A stretch of 64,000 bases of DNA from JBKPNJ01 sp963695705 (GCA_963695705.1 CAVOHB010000009.1:496001-560000), one strand, 5' to 3'. Numbered from the stretch's first letter, positions 53,487-62,435 are shown. Notes: a model not told the origin generated them from the sequence alone. Numbers and translations: made by a program.

Positions 53487-55235
53487 CTAGCGAACCTGTG
53501 CGGTCCAGAGGACACGGGCGCCGCCCAGCGGTGAGTCCTCGAGGCGGACGTCGCCGCCGTGACGCCGCGCGCGGTGTTGCATGTTCGTGAGTCCGCTGCG
53601 GCGTCCTGGGTCGGCGGGCACACCCGTCCCGTCATCGTCGACCGTGAGCACCAGCACCTCACCGGAGATCTGGACACCGACGTTGACCACATGGGCGCCG
53701 GCGTGCCGGGCCACGTTGGACAGCGCCTCCCTGACCACGGCCAGCAGGTCGGCGCGCAGGTCACCGTCGACCACGGTGTCGATGGGACCGGCGACCGTCA
53801 ACTGCGGCCGCACGCCGAGTGGTTCGGCGGACTCCTCGAGCAGATGCTCGAGCAGGCCGCGCGTTCGGTCACCGGTGCGGTCGCTGGCGTGCAGTGAATA
53901 GATGGCGGAGCGGATGTCCCGGATCGTCGAGTCGAGATCATCGACGTAGCCCTCGAGCCGCGCCGCCTCCGAGCCACCCTGGAGATGCGGCACCAGACCC
54001 TGCAGGCCGAGCCCGGTGGCGAACAGCCGCTGGATGACCAGGTCGTGCAGGTCGCGGGCGATGCGGTCACGGTCCTCGAACACAGCCAGGCGGCGCCGGT
54101 CCTGCGCAGCCGTCGCCAGCTCCAGGGCCAGCGCGGCCTGGTCGGCGAACACACCGGCGAGCTCCAGATCCAAAGTGGTGTATGGCGGTTGGCCACTGTC
54201 ACCGACGACGACCAACGCCCACGATCTGTCCTTGGTCAGTCGCAGCGGAACGACCAGTGCCGGCCGAGCCACGTCGCTGCGCTGCTCAGAGTCGTCCGGC
54301 GAGAACTGCATCACGAGGCTCGCCAGGGTCGAGTTCTGGGCGACATCCCGTAGCCGCTGGGTCTCCCACGGCGCCCCAGCTGTGTGCGCCCGGCGAGCGG
54401 AGAGATCCGCCCCGTCGTCGATGGCGGCCGGTCCCTCCTCATCCCGGGTCGCCACGGCCAGGGCGAGCGGCGCAGCCGCATCCCGTACGACAAGAGCGAT
54501 GTCGGCACCAGCGGCCCGGCGTGCCTCTCGCGCGACCAGATTCCAGCCCCCCGAGTCGTTGGCCATCAGTCGCGGAGCCAGGTGCGTCGCCGCCCGGGTC
54601 CACTCGTGTCGCCTTTGGGTCGCCCCGTACAGCCGGGCGTTCTCCACCGCGACCCCGGCGGCCGCGGCGAGCGCGACGACCAGATCCTCGTCGTCGGCCG
54701 TGAAGGGCTGTCCGTTCCGCTTCTCGGTCAGGTAGAGGTTGCCGAAGACCTCGTCACGCACACGCACCGGCACACCGAGGAACGTGCGCATCGGTGGGTG
54801 GTGGTCGGGAAACCCGAATGAGGCAGCGTGTTGGTTCAGGTCATCGAGGCGTAGCGGGTGTGGCTCCTTGATGAGCAGCCCGAGGATTCCCCGCCCGCGC
54901 GGGAGCGAGCCGATGGCGGTGACCGTTTCGTCGTCGAAGCCGGTGTTGACGAACTGCGCGAGGTCGTCGCCCTCCTCGGGGAGTACGCCCAGGGCGCCGT
55001 AGCGCGCGTCCACAACCTGGCACGCGGCCGTGACGATCTGGCGCAGCAGCACCGGAAGGCTGAGGTCGCTGGACAGCGAGACGACCGCGTCGAGCAGGCC
55101 GCGCATCCGCTCCTGGGTGCTGGCCATCTCCTCGGCGCGGTCGATGAGCTCCCGCAGCAAGTCGTTGAGGCGCGTTCGCGAATGACTAGACCAGATGCTT
55201 TCGGGCTGTTCCACGCTCGCGTCGTCCGGGCTCAC
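53487..55235 (-). CDS. dosS: DosS/DevS-type GAF-GAF sensor histidine kinase
   Basis: A 582-residue soluble kinase: GAF-A (about 60-200), GAF-B (about 225-375), a HisKA_3 dimerisation helix with phospho-acceptor H397 (DRDRIARDLHDLVIQRLFAT), and a HATPase domain (VVREALSNVARHAGAHVVNV, DDDGTGVP). GAF-A contains FGFPDHHPPMRTFLGVPVRV, nearly the segment of mycobacterial DosS that carries the proximal haem His149. H145 or H146 is the counterpart here. It should therefore bind haem and sense O2, NO, CO or redox state. The start overlaps dosR by four bases. Confidence 0.9.
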   Translation of the reverse strand: MSPDDASVEQPESIWSSHSRTRLNDLLRELIDRAEEMASTQERMRGLLDAVVSLSSDLSLPVLLRQIVTAACQVVDARYGALGVLPEEGDDLAQFVNTGFDDETVTAIGSLPRGRGILGLLIKEPHPLRLDDLNQHAASFGFPDHHPPMRTFLGVPVRVRDEVFGNLYLTEKRNGQPFTADDEDLVVALAAAAGVAVENARLYGATQRRHEWTRAATHLAPRLMANDSGGWNLVAREARRAAGADIALVVRDAAAPLALAVATRDEEGPAAIDDGADLSARRAHTAGAPWETQRLRDVAQNSTLASLVMQFSPDDSEQRSDVARPALVVPLRLTKDRSWALVVVGDSGQPPYTTLDLELAGVFADQAALALELATAAQDRRRLAVFEDRDRIARDLHDLVIQRLFATGLGLQGLVPHLQGGSEAARLEGYVDDLDSTIRDIRSAIYSLHASDRTGDRTRGLLEHLLEESAEPLGVRPQLTVAGPIDTVVDGDLRADLLAVVREALSNVARHAGAHVVNVGVQISGEVLVLTVDDDGTGVPADPGRRSGLTNMQHRARRHGGDVRLEDSPLGGARVLWTAQVR

Positions 55236-55888
55236 GTCGGCCGGAGCCGGGTGGCAAAGACCGCTGCCTGCGTCCGGCGCTCCATGCCGAGCTTGGCCAG
55301 CAGGCTCGAGACGTAGTTCTTCACTGTCTTCTCGGCGAGAAACATCCGCTCACCGATCTGCCGGTTCGTGAGGCCTTCGGCGATGAGCAGGAGAATCCGT
55401 CGCTCCTGCTCGGTGAGCTTTGCCAACGCCGGATCGGACTCCGGGCCTTCCCGGAGCCGGGCCAGCACCTTCTTGGTGACCATCGGATCCAGCAGGGACT
55501 GACCCTGCGCGACGCGGTGGATGGCGTCCAGAAGCTCGGTGCCGCGAATCTGCTTGAGGACGTAGCCGGCGGCGCCGGCCATGATCGAGTTGAACAGCGC
55601 CTCGTCGTCGTCGTACGACGTCAGGATCAGGCAGGCGATCGTCGGGTCCACTGACCGCACGTCGCGGCACACGTCGACCCCGCTGCCGTCGGGCAGCCTT
55701 CCGTCCAGCACCGCGACATCGGGATGCAGGGCCGGAATCCTGCTGGTCGCCTCGACCGCCAGTCCCGACTCGCCGACGACCTCGATGCTGCCGTCGGACT
55801 CGAGCAGCTCTCGCAGCCCTCGACGTACGATCTCGTGGTCGTCGAGCAGGAACACCCTGATCGGACGGTCCTGCGGTCTGTCGCTCAC
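55232..55888 (-). CDS. dosR: DosR/DevR-type response regulator (NarL family)
   Basis: A 218-residue regulator. The receiver has the acidic pair LLDDHE and phosphorylation site D62 (DVAVLDGRLPDG). The LuxR-type HTH reads LTEQERRILLLIAEGLTNRQ, then MFLAEKTVKNYVSSLLAKLG and MERRTQAAVFAT. The last stretch is almost the same as in mycobacterial DosR, so the DNA site is probably the same too. DosR activates dormancy and hypoxia genes. Four-base overlaps on both sides couple it to the PNPOx gene and dosS. Confidence 0.92.
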   Translation of the reverse strand: MSDRPQDRPIRVFLLDDHEIVRRGLRELLESDGSIEVVGESGLAVEATSRIPALHPDVAVLDGRLPDGSGVDVCRDVRSVDPTIACLILTSYDDDEALFNSIMAGAAGYVLKQIRGTELLDAIHRVAQGQSLLDPMVTKKVLARLREGPESDPALAKLTEQERRILLLIAEGLTNRQIGERMFLAEKTVKNYVSSLLAKLGMERRTQAAVFATRLRPT

Positions 55889-56304
55889 ACTGCATTCTTA
55901 CGCATCGAGCGGCCGGAGATGAGCCCCGGCGTGATGCACACGAAGTGTCGGTGTTCGTCCCCGACCCCCGAGACCAACGGAAACTGCTCGGCGCGCAGCA
56001 CGTCGATGGGGTCGGTGATCGCCCGCACCGTGCCCGTCACCACGACGCTCCAGCCGGACAACGTCATCGGGTCCAGGTCGTCGGCCTCGAAGGCAACGAC
56101 AGTGCCCTGCTCGGATGCGGTGTCCAGTGCCGAACCCGCCGCGGTTGCGATGACGATGTGATGCCCGTCGAGGGCGAAGGTGACAGGGAGAACCACCGGC
56201 AATGCGCGCCGGGTCATCACGACCCTGCCCACTCGGACAGAACCCAGTAGCCGGTAGCACTCCGTCGGGGAGCTGTCCTCGGCGAGATACAAGGCAGTGT
56301 CCAT
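55885..56304 (-). CDS. PNPOx-fold protein leading the dosRS operon
   Basis: From ATG 56304, 139 residues of the pyridox_oxase_2 split barrel. SPTECYRLLGSVRVGRVVMT, then RRALPVVLPVTFALDGHHIV and TVVAFEADDLDP fit the group that includes DosR-regulon members such as mycobacterial Rv2004-Rv3131 neighbours and F420-binding relatives. It is the first gene of PNPOx-dosR-dosS. A DosR-box-like site lies 36 nt upstream, suggesting autoregulation. Confidence 0.87.
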   Translation of the reverse strand: MDTALYLAEDSSPTECYRLLGSVRVGRVVMTRRALPVVLPVTFALDGHHIVIATAAGSALDTASEQGTVVAFEADDLDPMTLSGWSVVVTGTVRAITDPIDVLRAEQFPLVSGVGDEHRHFVCITPGLISGRSMRKNAV

Positions 56305-56340
56305 ACCCCGGAGTGTGCCGCTCTCGGCGCAGCAGCCACA

Positions 56341-56404
56341 GAGTCCTTCGACCCCTCTCACACACGCAGGGTCCTTCGGCGGGGGACCCGGGTACTTAGT
56401 CCCT
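56341..56404. promoter_or_regulatory. Cluster of DosR-box-like sites between dosRS operon and doxX gene
   Basis: Three partial matches to GGGNCNNNNGNCCC: GAGTCCTTCGACCC (56341-56354, one mismatch), GGGTCCTTCGGCGG (56369-56382, two mismatches) and GGGTACTTAGTCCC (56390-56403, one mismatch, with T following as in the classical box). They lie 36 nt from the PNPOx start and 75 nt from the DoxX start. Control of both directions by DosR is inferred. Confidence 0.6.
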
Positions 56405-56478
56405 ATCCGCCGTCGGACGGTCGGGCGAAGGTGGAGGCATAGGAAAACACCGAGAATCCCAATGAGGGAGTTAGCACG

Positions 56479-57111
56479 ATGACCACCACGCAGAGCACCC
56501 CGAGCAACAATGCCCACACGGGCGCCGTCAGCACGAACGGCGTACAGCAGCACCGCCTCGACGTCCCCGCCGAGGTTCGCGAGTCGACCTCCACCAGGGC
56601 CCTGCGCTACGTGGCCGCGGCAACGCGCATCAGCCTGGGCTGGGTGTTCCTGTGGGCCTTCCTGGACAAGCTCCTCGCCCTTGGATTCTCCACCGGTCGC
56701 GACTCCGAGACCGGCATCGTCGACAGGTTCGGCGACGCGGCCTGGATCCACGGAGGTTCGCCTACCGAAGGATTCCTGGGCTTCGCCACCAAGGGTCCGT
56801 TCTCCGGCATCTACCAGAGCTTCGCCGGTGCGGCCTGGGCCGACTGGGCCTTCATGCTCGGTCTCCTCGGAATCGGCGCTGCACTCATCCTGGGAATCAC
56901 CACCCGCCTGGCCACCGTCGCCGGTGTCGCGCTGCTGGTCATGATGTGGTCGGCAGTCCTGCCCCCCGACAACAACCCCTTCATGGACGACCACCTGATC
57001 TACGCACTCACCCTGGTGATGTTGGCCCTGCTGGGTGCCGGCAAGACCTTCGGATTCGGTAAGGCCTGGGAGCGGCTGGCGATCGTACAGCGGTTCAGCT
57101 TCCTGAAGTAG
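56479..57111 (+). CDS. DoxX/DoxD-family membrane protein
   Basis: A 210-residue protein with four helices (ISLGWVFLWAFLDKLLALGF, WAFMLGLLGIGAALILGITT, VAGVALLVMMWSAVL and IYALTLVMLALLGAGKTFGF). It has a soluble loop (RDSETGIVDRFGDAAWIHGG) typical of thiosulfate:quinone-oxidoreductase-like DoxD proteins. GAGGGAG precedes the ATG. In mycobacteria, DoxX-type proteins take part in redox and thiol stress. Its promoter faces DosR-box-like sites. Enzymatic role not shown. Confidence 0.83.
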   Translation: MTTTQSTPSNNAHTGAVSTNGVQQHRLDVPAEVRESTSTRALRYVAAATRISLGWVFLWAFLDKLLALGFSTGRDSETGIVDRFGDAAWIHGGSPTEGFLGFATKGPFSGIYQSFAGAAWADWAFMLGLLGIGAALILGITTRLATVAGVALLVMMWSAVLPPDNNPFMDDHLIYALTLVMLALLGAGKTFGFGKAWERLAIVQRFSFLK

Positions 57112-57121
57112 CAGCAACTAC

Positions 57122-57155
57122 CTCCGGGCCAGCCTTCTCCAGGGCTGGCCCGGAG
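57122..57155. terminator. Strong bidirectional hairpin
   Basis: CTCCGGGCCAGCC and GGCTGGCCCGGAG form a perfect 13-bp stem with an 8-nt loop. It lies 10 nt after the DoxX stop and before the convergent exporter stop. No U-tract is present. Confidence 0.8.
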
Positions 57156-57189
57156 TCACGTCCCGGCCGACCGTCGACGTTCGGAACGG

Positions 57190-58671
57190 CTAGCAGTCCG
57201 CACCGACCGGCTCGCGTACGCCCGCCGGCTCCTCTTCACCGTGCAGCCCCTCGTCACCTTGCACCGCCGCGGGCATGCCCTGGCGGAGCAGCAGGCCGCC
57301 GAGAACAGCGGCGGTCGCGGCGAAGACCGCGCCGACCAGGAACGCCGCGTGGTAACCACCGTTGAGTGCGGCGATCGGGTCGTACCCGGATGTCACCAGA
57401 CTCTCGGAGCGCGAAGCGGCCAGGCTGGCGAGGACAGCCAGACCAAGAGCGCCGCCCATCATGAAGGAGGTGTTGACGACCCCCGAGGCCAGCCCGGACT
57501 CACTCGGATCGACATCGCTCATGGCCGCGAGCAGCATCGGGTTGAAGGCGATGCCCCCGCCGAATCCGAGCAGGATCATGCTCGGGAGAACGTGCGCGAC
57601 GAAACTACCGTCGACCGGTGCCATCGCGAACAGCACCAGGCCGGCGGCCGACAACAGCAGTCCCACGGCGAGCGGGCCGCTGATCCCGAAGCGCATGACA
57701 AGCCTGGCGGACAGGCCGAGGGAGAACGCGCCCATGATCAGGTTCGCCGGCAGGAACGACAGCCCGACCTGCAGCGCGCTGTACCCGAGCACGAGCTGGA
57801 GGTAGAGAGCGGACAGGAAGAACCAGGCGAACATGGCGGCCGCCCACAAGACGCCCAGCACGTTCGCGACGGCGACGTTGCGGAGCCGGAAGAGCCGCAA
57901 CGGCACCAGCGGAGAGGATGTCCGCGACTCGATGGACAGGAAGACCCCGAGGAGACTGGCGGACGTCGCGAGCAGACCGATCGTCTGGACCGAGGACCAA
58001 CCCGCCTGGTTGCCGTTCACGATCGCGTAGACGGCGAGCATCAACGACGCCGTCACCGTCACCGCTCCGGCGACGTCGACGCGCTGGCCGACCGAGAGCC
58101 CGCCGCCGGCGGGAAGCAGCACCCGGCAGAGCGCGAACACCGCGACGCCGATCGGCAGGTTGACGAGGAAGATCCAGTGCCAGTCGAGCGCGTCGGTCAG
58201 AACGCCACCGAGAAGCACTCCGATGCTTCCGCCACCGGCGGCGACGAACCCGATCACCCCCATCGCCTTCGCGCGTTCGGCCGGTTCGGTGAAGAGGACC
58301 ATGATCAGCGAGAGAGCGACGGCGGACACCACGGCTCCGCCGACGCCCTGGACCGCCCGGGCGCCGATGAGGAACTCCTGCGACCGCGCGACACCGCAGG
58401 CGAGGGATGCCGCGGTGAACAGGGTGATGCCGATGAGGAACAGCCGGCGGTAGCCGAACAGGTCACCGAACCGGCCACCGAGCAGCAGGAAGCCTCCGAA
58501 CGTGAGCAGGTATGCGTTCACCACCCAGGCGAGCGAAGTCTCGGAGAAGCCGAGGTCCTGCCGGATCGACGGCAGCGCCACGTTCACGATCGTCGTGTCC
58601 AGGACGATCATCAGATCCCCGAGGCACAGTACGAGCAGGGCCAGCCACCTGGTTCGGCCGTCCATGGTCAT
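57190..58671 (-). CDS. DHA2-type MFS drug exporter (EmrB/QacA family)
   Basis: A 493-residue, 14-helix proton antiporter. Helix 1 motif is DLMIVLDTTIVNVALPSIRQ, loop 2-3 motif A is LLGGRFGDLFGYRRLFLIG, and the antiporter motif C region is GARAVQGVGGAVVSAVALSL. The family exports lipophilic drugs, dyes or natural products. ATG 58671 or ATG 58665 may start it. The upstream region holds a long inverted repeat that could be an operator. No regulator gene of TetR/MarR type is adjacent. Confidence 0.9.
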   Translation of the reverse strand: MTMDGRTRWLALLVLCLGDLMIVLDTTIVNVALPSIRQDLGFSETSLAWVVNAYLLTFGGFLLLGGRFGDLFGYRRLFLIGITLFTAASLACGVARSQEFLIGARAVQGVGGAVVSAVALSLIMVLFTEPAERAKAMGVIGFVAAGGGSIGVLLGGVLTDALDWHWIFLVNLPIGVAVFALCRVLLPAGGGLSVGQRVDVAGAVTVTASLMLAVYAIVNGNQAGWSSVQTIGLLATSASLLGVFLSIESRTSSPLVPLRLFRLRNVAVANVLGVLWAAAMFAWFFLSALYLQLVLGYSALQVGLSFLPANLIMGAFSLGLSARLVMRFGISGPLAVGLLLSAAGLVLFAMAPVDGSFVAHVLPSMILLGFGGGIAFNPMLLAAMSDVDPSESGLASGVVNTSFMMGGALGLAVLASLAASRSESLVTSGYDPIAALNGGYHAAFLVGAVFAATAAVLGGLLLRQGMPAAVQGDEGLHGEEEPAGVREPVGADC

Positions 58672-58732
58672 GAGTTGATTCCTCTCGCTGCGTTCGCGTG
58701 CTTCACAACCATTCAGACCGCACCGCCCGGCC

Positions 58733-58799
58733 GAACTCATCGGTACGCTGCCGGCCCGGCCCGTCAGGGCACTCGACGCTGCCGGGCGGCGATGAGTTC
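58733..58799. repeat. Inverted repeat enclosing a direct repeat, upstream of exporter
   Basis: GAACTCATCG (58733-58742) and CGATGAGTTC (58790-58799) are perfect 10-bp arms. Between them ACGCTGCCGG occurs twice (58745 and 58776). The element lies between the divergent exporter and STAS genes, 62 nt from the exporter start. It may be a paired operator or a long stem. Confidence 0.55.
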
Positions 58800-58848
58800 C
58801 GGCAGGTCAGTCGGTCTTATCTAGGAGCCCGCGAAAGGAGCTCCGCCG

Positions 58849-59313
58849 TTGGACGCTGCCGGAGCGTCGCCGCCCTCCAATTCCGGGCGCGCGCGCCGTG
58901 ATGCCCCCGGGCCGCCCACGGCCCGCTCTGCGCGCGGATCCCTTCCGGCGGTCGTGGTCATCGAAGGTCCGCTGAAACGCACGGACATCGCCGGGCTGTG
59001 CAACCGGCTCGGCCGGTTGATCGAACGCGGCCGCCCCACCACAGTCGTCTGCGATGTGGGCGCGCTCACCGAACCGGACCTGGTCACCGTCGATGCCCTG
59101 GCCCGGTTGCAGCTGACCGCCGTTCGCCTGGGGAGCCGGCTGCGGCTGTGTGACGCCTGCGACGAGCTGCAAACCTTCCTGGCCCTGCTGGGGTTGTCGG
59201 ACGTCCTGCCGCTGCGGCCGGACTCACGGCTCCAGGTGGTCGGGCAGCCCGAACAGCGGGAAGAGGGTCGCGGTGTCGAGAAACGCGTTGAGCGCGGTGA
59301 TCCGGCCTCCTGA
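58849..59313 (+). CDS. STAS-domain protein
   Basis: From TTG 58849 (AAAGGAG 8 nt upstream) a 154-residue protein. The STAS fold runs about 35-130: AVVVIEGPLKRTDIAGLCNR, then TTVVCDVGALTEPDLVTVDA and LARLQLTAVRLGSRLRLCDA. At the usual anti-sigma-antagonist Ser position the sequence shows TEPDLVTVDAL, so regulated phosphorylation is doubtful. The last 30 codons overlap the 3' end of the convergent sigma-factor gene. A role in sigma regulation is suggested only by that proximity. Confidence 0.75.
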   Translation: MDAAGASPPSNSGRARRDAPGPPTARSARGSLPAVVVIEGPLKRTDIAGLCNRLGRLIERGRPTTVVCDVGALTEPDLVTVDALARLQLTAVRLGSRLRLCDACDELQTFLALLGLSDVLPLRPDSRLQVVGQPEQREEGRGVEKRVERGDPAS

Positions 59314-60243
59314 CATCTCGAGTACCTGTAGCGAGAACGGCTCGTGCCGCCCGCCGGGACCACTGGGACGGTACTGCGCGAACGCGGCGGCCCCGTTTGC
59401 GTTCACCGGGATCAGCCGGGATCCGCGGCAGCCGGAGCCCGGGCCGAGCAGCCACCGCTGGAAGTCCCCGCGCCCTCGCAACCACAGGTCGTACGGCGGC
59501 ATCGACAGCGTGGCGTCCTCATGGAGCAGCGAGACGAGTGACGTCATGTCGTAGCGCTCGAAAGCGTCGACGTAGCGGTCCAGCAGCTCGCGTTGCGCCT
59601 TGTCCATCGGCTCGAAGTCATCGGTCGAGCTGAGGTTGTAGCTCGCCAGCGTCGCCCGGGCTCGCTGGAGCGCACTGTTGACGGAAGCGACGGTCATATC
59701 CAGCAGTTCTGCGACCTCGGACGCCTGCCAGCGCAGGACTTCGCGCAGGAGCAGCACCGCGCGTTGGCGCGGAGGGAGGTGCTGGAGCGCCCCGACGAAC
59801 GCCAGCCGGATCGTCTCACGCTCGACCGCGAGGTCGGCCGGGTCGCCGCCGGTGGGCAGGACCCTGCTGTCGGGCATCGGCTGGATCCAGGCCGCCTCCG
59901 GCAACGGGGCTCCGAGGGACGACTCGTGCGGCGTCCGAGCCGGGCCGAGATCCATCGGGCGGGCGCGGCGCTGCCTGCCGTTGAGCAGGTCGATGCACAC
60001 GTTGGTCGCGATCCGGTAGAGCCACGACCGCAGTGCGGCCCGGCCCTCGAAGCCGGCGAAGCTCCGCCACGCCCGGATCATCGTCTCCTGCACGGCGTCC
60101 TCGGCCTCGAACGCCGAACCGAGCATCCGGTAGCAGTACCCGGTCAGCTCGACCCGGTGCCGTTCCAGCCGCAGTTCCAGCTCCTCCGGACTGTCCGCGT
60201 CGGTGCCGCGGGCCGGGTCGGCTGTTACCTCGGTGTGTGTCAT
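59224..60243 (-). CDS. ECF sigma factor with SnoaL-like C-terminal extension
   Basis: A 339-residue sigma-70 factor of the TIGR02960/SigX5-like type. Region 2 is GYCYRMLGSAFEAEDAVQET to FEGRAALRSWLYRIATNVCI. Region 4 is LPPRQRAVLLLREVLRWQAS, then LLDMTVASVNSALQRARATL. A SnoaL/NTF2-like domain (about 215-339; DRYVDAFERYDMTSLVSLLH and DLWLRGRGDFQRWLLGPGSG) replaces the need for a separate anti-sigma factor in related proteins. The ATG at 60243 fits the typical start. The genes it controls are unknown. Confidence 0.9.
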   Translation of the reverse strand: MTHTEVTADPARGTDADSPEELELRLERHRVELTGYCYRMLGSAFEAEDAVQETMIRAWRSFAGFEGRAALRSWLYRIATNVCIDLLNGRQRRARPMDLGPARTPHESSLGAPLPEAAWIQPMPDSRVLPTGGDPADLAVERETIRLAFVGALQHLPPRQRAVLLLREVLRWQASEVAELLDMTVASVNSALQRARATLASYNLSSTDDFEPMDKAQRELLDRYVDAFERYDMTSLVSLLHEDATLSMPPYDLWLRGRGDFQRWLLGPGSGCRGSRLIPVNANGAAAFAQYRPSGPGGRHEPFSLQVLEMSGGRITALNAFLDTATLFPLFGLPDHLEP

Positions 60244-60390
60244 ACCGGCTGGTTCCTCTCCGTCAGCGGATCCCCCGCCATTCTGCAACATCGTAGGTGC
60301 CCCCACCGACGCATCGAAGACAGAGATCGGGCTGCGCGGTCGGTGGTGGCCGGGATCGGCTAGTTTCTCGGCCATGGTGACCGGGCTGTC

Positions 60391-61392
60391 GTGGTGACCG
60401 AGCTCCGGGCCGGTGTCGCGGGGGCCGGATTCGTGGGTCGCGCTCATGTGAACGCATACGCGGCGATACCGGGCGTCCGGGTTGTGGCTGTCGCGGACCC
60501 GGTCGTGGTGAAGGCCGAACGGCTGGCCGCCCGGGTGGGCGCGGTCGCGCTGTCGGACTTCGATGAGCTTCTCGACGCGGGCCTCGATGTCATCACGATC
60601 GGCACGCCCTCGGCCACCCACGCGCCACTCGCGATTCGGGCATTGGAAGCGGGGCTGCACGTGCTCTGTGAGAAGCCCATCGCGCGGACGCTGGCCGACG
60701 CGCGCCGGATCGTAGCGGCGGCAGAGCGGGCCGCTGGGATCCTCATGGTCGGCCACGTGTGCCGGTACGAACCGGACCACCGGCGGGCCAAGGACAGCAT
60801 CGAGGCCGGCGACCTGGGCACGGTTCGGATGGTCTCGCACACGATGACGACGTCGGTGCCCGGCTGGAGTGAGGTCGGCTGGCTGGCCGACACCGAGCAG
60901 TCGGGCGGCCCACTCGTAGACCTCGGTGTGCACAGCTTCGACTTCATCTCCTGGGCCGCCGGCAGCCCGGCGGTCAGGCTCCAAGCCGTGGGGGCGGACA
61001 CCCACGCCGGGCCCGCCACCTATGTCCTCGCGACGATCCGGTATGCGAACGGGGCGATGGGACTCGTCGAGGCGAGCTGGGCTCATCCGGTGTCGCACGG
61101 GTTCAAGGTGTCCACGGAGATCATCGGGACCGACGGGCGGGTCAGTTGGGACTACGACCAGATCGCCGGCGGGGTGATCCACTTCGCCTCCCGTGACTCG
61201 GTCGCGTTCGACCCGTTGAGCGACCGCGGATTCCGCAGCGAGCTCGCCGGCTTCACGCATGCCGTACGCACGGGTGCACCCTCCCCGGTGCCGGCCGCAG
61301 ACGGCCTCACGGCGCTGCGAACAGCCCTCGCCGCCGCCGAGTCGGTGCGCACCGGCGAGAGCATCGACCTGACGGTGTGGGGAGTGCCGTGA
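60391..61392 (+). CDS. Gfo/Idh/MocA-family oxidoreductase
   Basis: A 333-residue NAD(P)-dependent sugar or polyol dehydrogenase fold. The Rossmann motif is AGVAGAGFVGRAHVNAY and the catalytic Lys is in HVLCEKPIA. The substrate-domain His is in DLGVHSFDFISWAAG. GTG 60391 or GTG 60394 starts it; neither has a strong ribosome site. The next gene, also Gfo/Idh/MocA, overlaps by four bases, so the two probably act as a pair on one substrate. Confidence 0.88.
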   Translation: MVTELRAGVAGAGFVGRAHVNAYAAIPGVRVVAVADPVVVKAERLAARVGAVALSDFDELLDAGLDVITIGTPSATHAPLAIRALEAGLHVLCEKPIARTLADARRIVAAAERAAGILMVGHVCRYEPDHRRAKDSIEAGDLGTVRMVSHTMTTSVPGWSEVGWLADTEQSGGPLVDLGVHSFDFISWAAGSPAVRLQAVGADTHAGPATYVLATIRYANGAMGLVEASWAHPVSHGFKVSTEIIGTDGRVSWDYDQIAGGVIHFASRDSVAFDPLSDRGFRSELAGFTHAVRTGAPSPVPAADGLTALRTALAAAESVRTGESIDLTVWGVP

Positions 61393-62435
61393 CCGACCGA
61401 CCCGGTGTCGCGATCCTCGGCTGTGCCCACCGTCCACACGCGTGGTCGTACGCACGCGCCCTGGCGAGCTCGCCGAACGCTCGCCTTGCCGGCGTCTTCG
61501 ACGCGACGCCCGAGCTGGGGCAGTCGATCGCGGACGAGTTCGGCGTCGCATACCACGACGACGCCAGGGTGCTGCTCGAGTCGGCGCGCGTGCAGGCGGT
61601 CGTCGTCTGCAGCGCCACCGCGGAGCATCGGGCGCTCGTCGAACTGGCGGCGTCCCGAGGACGCCATGTCCTGTGCGAGAAGCCGATCGCGACCACCCTT
61701 GAAGACGCGCAGGCGATGATCGAAGCATGTCAACGGGCCGGCGTGCAGCTGCACACGGCGTTCGTCACCCGGTTCCTGCCCCTGGTGCAGCAGGTACGGG
61801 CCACCCTCCTCGCGGGAGAGCTTGGTGACGTGATCGCCATGGTCGGCGGCAACCGCGGCCGCCCGCCACTGCCGCCGCAGTATCCCGAATGGATCACCAG
61901 GCCTTCGGATTCCGGAGGCGGTGCGCTGATCGACCACTCTGTGCACATCACCGATGTCATGCGTCATCTCAGCGGGCGCGAGGTCGTCCGGGTGGGTGCC
62001 GAGGTGGGTTCACTGATGTGGGACATCGAGGTCGATGACATGGCACTCATGTCGTTGGTCTTCGAGGGAGGCATGGTCGCCAGCGTGGACCCGAGCTGGT
62101 CCGTGCCGGCTGGCAATCCGTGGGACTACGACTTCTACCTGCGCATCGTCGGCACACTGGGCTCGCTGTCGCTCAACGACGTGGCCGAGTCGCTGCGTCT
62201 CGTCAGCAAGCACAGAGGTGGCGGGCTCCGCCTGCTGCCGTTCGCGGACGACGTGGACGCTGCGATGGTCGAGGGATTCCTGGCTTCTATCCGTGCCGGC
62301 CACCTCCTGGGCCCCTGTGCCCACGGCGAGGATGGTCTGCGGGCACTGGAGGTCGCCCTGGCCGGATACGAGGCCGCCAGGTCCGCCGCGACGGTGACGC
62401 TACCGTCCCCTCGGCCGGCCCATCGTGCTGTCTAG
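61389..62435 (+). CDS. Second Gfo/Idh/MocA-family oxidoreductase
   Basis: A 348-residue paralogue-like enzyme starting at GTG 61389 in a GTGA overlap. It has AILGCAHRPHAWSYARAL at the cofactor end (a less usual G-x-A-H-x-P-H form), HVLCEKPIATTLEDA, and GGGALIDHSVHITDVMRHLS with the catalytic His. It ends 11 nt inside the App1-type gene. Substrate unknown. Confidence 0.87.
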   Translation: MTDRPGVAILGCAHRPHAWSYARALASSPNARLAGVFDATPELGQSIADEFGVAYHDDARVLLESARVQAVVVCSATAEHRALVELAASRGRHVLCEKPIATTLEDAQAMIEACQRAGVQLHTAFVTRFLPLVQQVRATLLAGELGDVIAMVGGNRGRPPLPPQYPEWITRPSDSGGGALIDHSVHITDVMRHLSGREVVRVGAEVGSLMWDIEVDDMALMSLVFEGGMVASVDPSWSVPAGNPWDYDFYLRIVGTLGSLSLNDVAESLRLVSKHRGGGLRLLPFADDVDAAMVEGFLASIRAGHLLGPCAHGEDGLRALEVALAGYEAARSAATVTLPSPRPAHRAV

